A program made the position numbers and the translations under genes. The notes under the pieces are model-generated. The model ran no database searches. It had not been told where the DNA came from and worked only from the letters and a program-made list of their open reading frames with translations. This document shows, piece by piece, positions 5,011 to 6,634 of a stretch of 6,634 nt of DNA. This DNA comes from Chloroflexota bacterium. GTDB lineage: Bacteria; Chloroflexota; Chloroflexia; Thermomicrobiales; UBA6265. The first letter of the stretch is position 1. Each line of letters begins with the position of its first letter. Location of the stretch: NCBI GenBank assembly GCA_023415845.1, contig JAEZJB010000338.1, positions 1 through 6,634 on the forward strand. The letters run 5' to 3'.

Positions 5011-6634
5011 ATGATCAGCGTCAACGATGTCCTGCGACAGGCTCTGCCCGACGGTGCGGTTGTCGTCGCCGGTCGCGATGGGTTGCACCGGGAGGTCACC
5101 TGGGCCTCCCGCCTGCGGGCGACCCCGCCCGCGTTCGCTCACCTTTCCGGCGGCGAACTCGTCCTCTTGCCACCCCATGTCCTCGAGCAACTTGATGACC
5201 AGTTATCGGTCGAAGACGCCATCCTGCAACTGTCGGGATTTGGGGTGGCCGCGCTGGCCCTGACCGGCGATCCGTCGTTGATGGCCCGCCGTGCCGCCGA
5301 TGACGCCCACCTGCCATTGATCGTGCTACCCGAAGCGTCGGACTTCAGCCTCCTGGAACGGTCGGTGTCCCGCTTCATTTCCGAACGACGCCGGGAAATC
5401 CTGCGCCGAGGTCAGGAAGCCGGTCGCCAGATGATGGAACTCGCCATCGCCGGCGAGCCACTTTCCGAACTGGCCCGTGAACTCGCGGACCTGGCTGGCA
5501 AGGCAGTGGCGTTCGAGGGGCGCGACGGGCGCCTCCTGGCGTTCCATCCCGCCAACTCTGACATGCCGGCTGACCATGCCGAAAACATCCTCACCGAAAC
5601 CCGCGGCGCGGTCTTCGGCTGGCTGCGCATGGTCGCCACCACCAGTTCTGCCGAGCCACCCTTCGCCATGTACACCAGCCGCACCGGCTGGACCCGCATC
5701 GTTTCACCGGTCTCATCGCGCGATGGCCTACTCGGTTCGGTTTCCCTGTTTGTCGCGGACGGCGATGACCAGGTCGAGGTCGGCGTGCTCGCCTCGCGCG
5801 GAGCAGCCGCCTGCGCGGTCACGATGACGCGGGAACAGGCTGCTGCCAGTGCCCGGCGCGAAATCGAGCTCAACGTGCTCGACGAGATCCTGGACGGTGC
5901 GCTTCGCTCCGAGGTCTCGCTGCTCCAGCAGATCCGGCGCCTTGGTCATAACCTCGATCGCAACCACACCACCATCATTGCCCGTGTGGACACCGCTCCT
6001 GGCACACCCGCCCGGGCAAGAGATGGCCGCTGGTCAGCGCTGGAGGAAGGGATCAATCGCGCCGCGCGTGCCCTCAATGCCCGCATCCTCTGGCGAGTAC
6101 GCAACACTAGCGCGGAAATCGTCTGGCCAGTGGACGACGAACTCGAGCAGGAAGCCGTGGTTCGTGAACTTCGTGAAGGACTGACTGCCGCGCTGGCCAT
6201 CAGTGGTGCCTCCACGGAAGTGGTGTCCATGGGTGTTGGCCGCATCCGGGGTGGTCTTGAGGGGATTCGTCAATCCCACCAGGACGCGCGCCAGGCGCTG
6301 ACCATTGGACGCCGCCTCCAGGGACCAGGCAATGTCACGCTTTTCGAAAAGCTCGGTGTCTACCGATTGATCTATGCGGCCGAGCAGCTTCCCGAACTGC
6401 AGACGTTCCAGACTGAGGCGCTTGGGTCACTTGAGGCCTATGACAGGGCTCACAACGCCGAATTGATCCGCACGCTCGAAGCCTTCTTTGCGGCGAACTG
6501 TTCGCCAAAGGAAGCGGCCTCGCTCCTCCACGTGCATCGCAACACGGTGCTCTATCGCTTGGACCGGATTGGCGAAATCACCGGACTGGACCTGAACGCA
6601 GCCGACGTCCGTCTCCGGCTGCACCTCGCCCTGC
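5011..6634 (+). CDS. PucR/CdaR family transcriptional regulator, 3-prime end outside window
   Basis: The frame is open for 541 codons to the right edge. Residues 1 to about 125 form the N-terminal PucR sensory domain, with the typical HLSGGELVLLP (48-58) and LPLIVLP (102-108). Residues about 145-275 look like a GAF-type ligand domain. Residues about 310-440 correspond to the degenerate GGDEF-like domain of the family. The C-terminal PucR-type helix-turn-helix is clear: SPKEAASLLHVHRNT (498-512), then LYRLDRI (514-520) and TGLDL (524-528). The last visible residues (VRLRLHLAL) are where such proteins normally finish, so the stop should be a few codons outside. These regulators often control purine, amino-acid or amine use; the effector here is unknown. 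Start 5011 is preferred because the domain begins there and CGAGG (4999-5003) lies seven bases upstream. An in-frame ATG at 4933, overlapping the synthetase end by 14 bases with GGGAG (4918-4922) before it, would add 26 low-complexity residues. No terminator-like hairpin with a T run separates it from the synthetase gene, so co-transcription is likely. Confidence 0.93.
   Translation, partial: MISVNDVLRQALPDGAVVVAGRDGLHREVTWASRLRATPPAFAHLSGGELVLLPPHVLEQLDDQLSVEDAILQLSGFGVAALALTGDPSLMARRAADDAHLPLIVLPEASDFSLLERSVSRFISERRREILRRGQEAGRQMMELAIAGEPLSELARELADLAGKAVAFEGRDGRLLAFHPANSDMPADHAENILTETRGAVFGWLRMVATTSSAEPPFAMYTSRTGWTRIVSPVSSRDGLLGSVSLFVADGDDQVEVGVLASRGAAACAVTMTREQAAASARREIELNVLDEILDGALRSEVSLLQQIRRLGHNLDRNHTTIIARVDTAPGTPARARDGRWSALEEGINRAARALNARILWRVRNTSAEIVWPVDDELEQEAVVRELREGLTAALAISGASTEVVSMGVGRIRGGLEGIRQSHQDARQALTIGRRLQGPGNVTLFEKLGVYRLIYAAEQLPELQTFQTEALGSLEAYDRAHNAELIRTLEAFFAANCSPKEAASLLHVHRNTVLYRLDRIGEITGLDLNAADVRLRLHLAL

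Noticed and set aside
1..6634. CRISPR arrays, tRNA or rRNA genes, insertion sequences, attachment sites
   Set aside because: No regularly spaced repeats, no tRNA- or rRNA-like sequence, and no transposase or terminal repeats seen on either strand.

Overview
The window is GC-rich bacterial DNA with three protein genes arranged around one divergent intergenic region. All three belong to nitrogen metabolism or its control. Codon third positions are strongly G/C. The gene types do not fix the taxon. The GSI-alpha-like layout of the glutamine synthetase-like protein and the base composition would fit a Chloroflexota (Thermomicrobia-like) or actinobacterial chromosome, but that is a weak inference.

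Layout: (1) Bases 1-3030, minus strand: the N-terminal 1010 codons of the large subunit of glutamate synthase (gltB). It is cut by the left window edge just before the iron-sulfur cysteines expected from the family. (2) Bases 3031-3575: a 545-base divergent regulatory region with no convincing gene. It holds several dyads, a candidate structured RNA about 100-200 bases upstream of gltB, two CRP/FNR-like motifs, a weak sigma-70-like promoter and a perfect hairpin just upstream of the next ribosome binding site. (3) Bases 3576-4946, plus strand: a 456-residue glutamine synthetase family protein. It keeps all metal ligands and the ammonium-site Asp/Ser, but has lost several residues that canonical enzymes use to bind ATP and glutamate and to close the active-site flap. 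(4) Bases 5011-6634, plus strand: a PucR/CdaR-type transcriptional regulator, cut by the right edge only a few residues from its expected end. It starts 64 bases after the synthetase and is probably in the same operon.

Working model: gltB supplies the GOGAT half of GS-GOGAT. The divergent gene looks at first like the matching glutamine synthetase. Its altered active site and its linkage to a PucR regulator, a family often found with amine, purine or amino-acid catabolism genes, make a gamma-glutamyl ligase for another amine, or a non-catalytic or sensory role, a real alternative. The most interesting points are this synthetase and the unexplained structure in the shared intergenic region.
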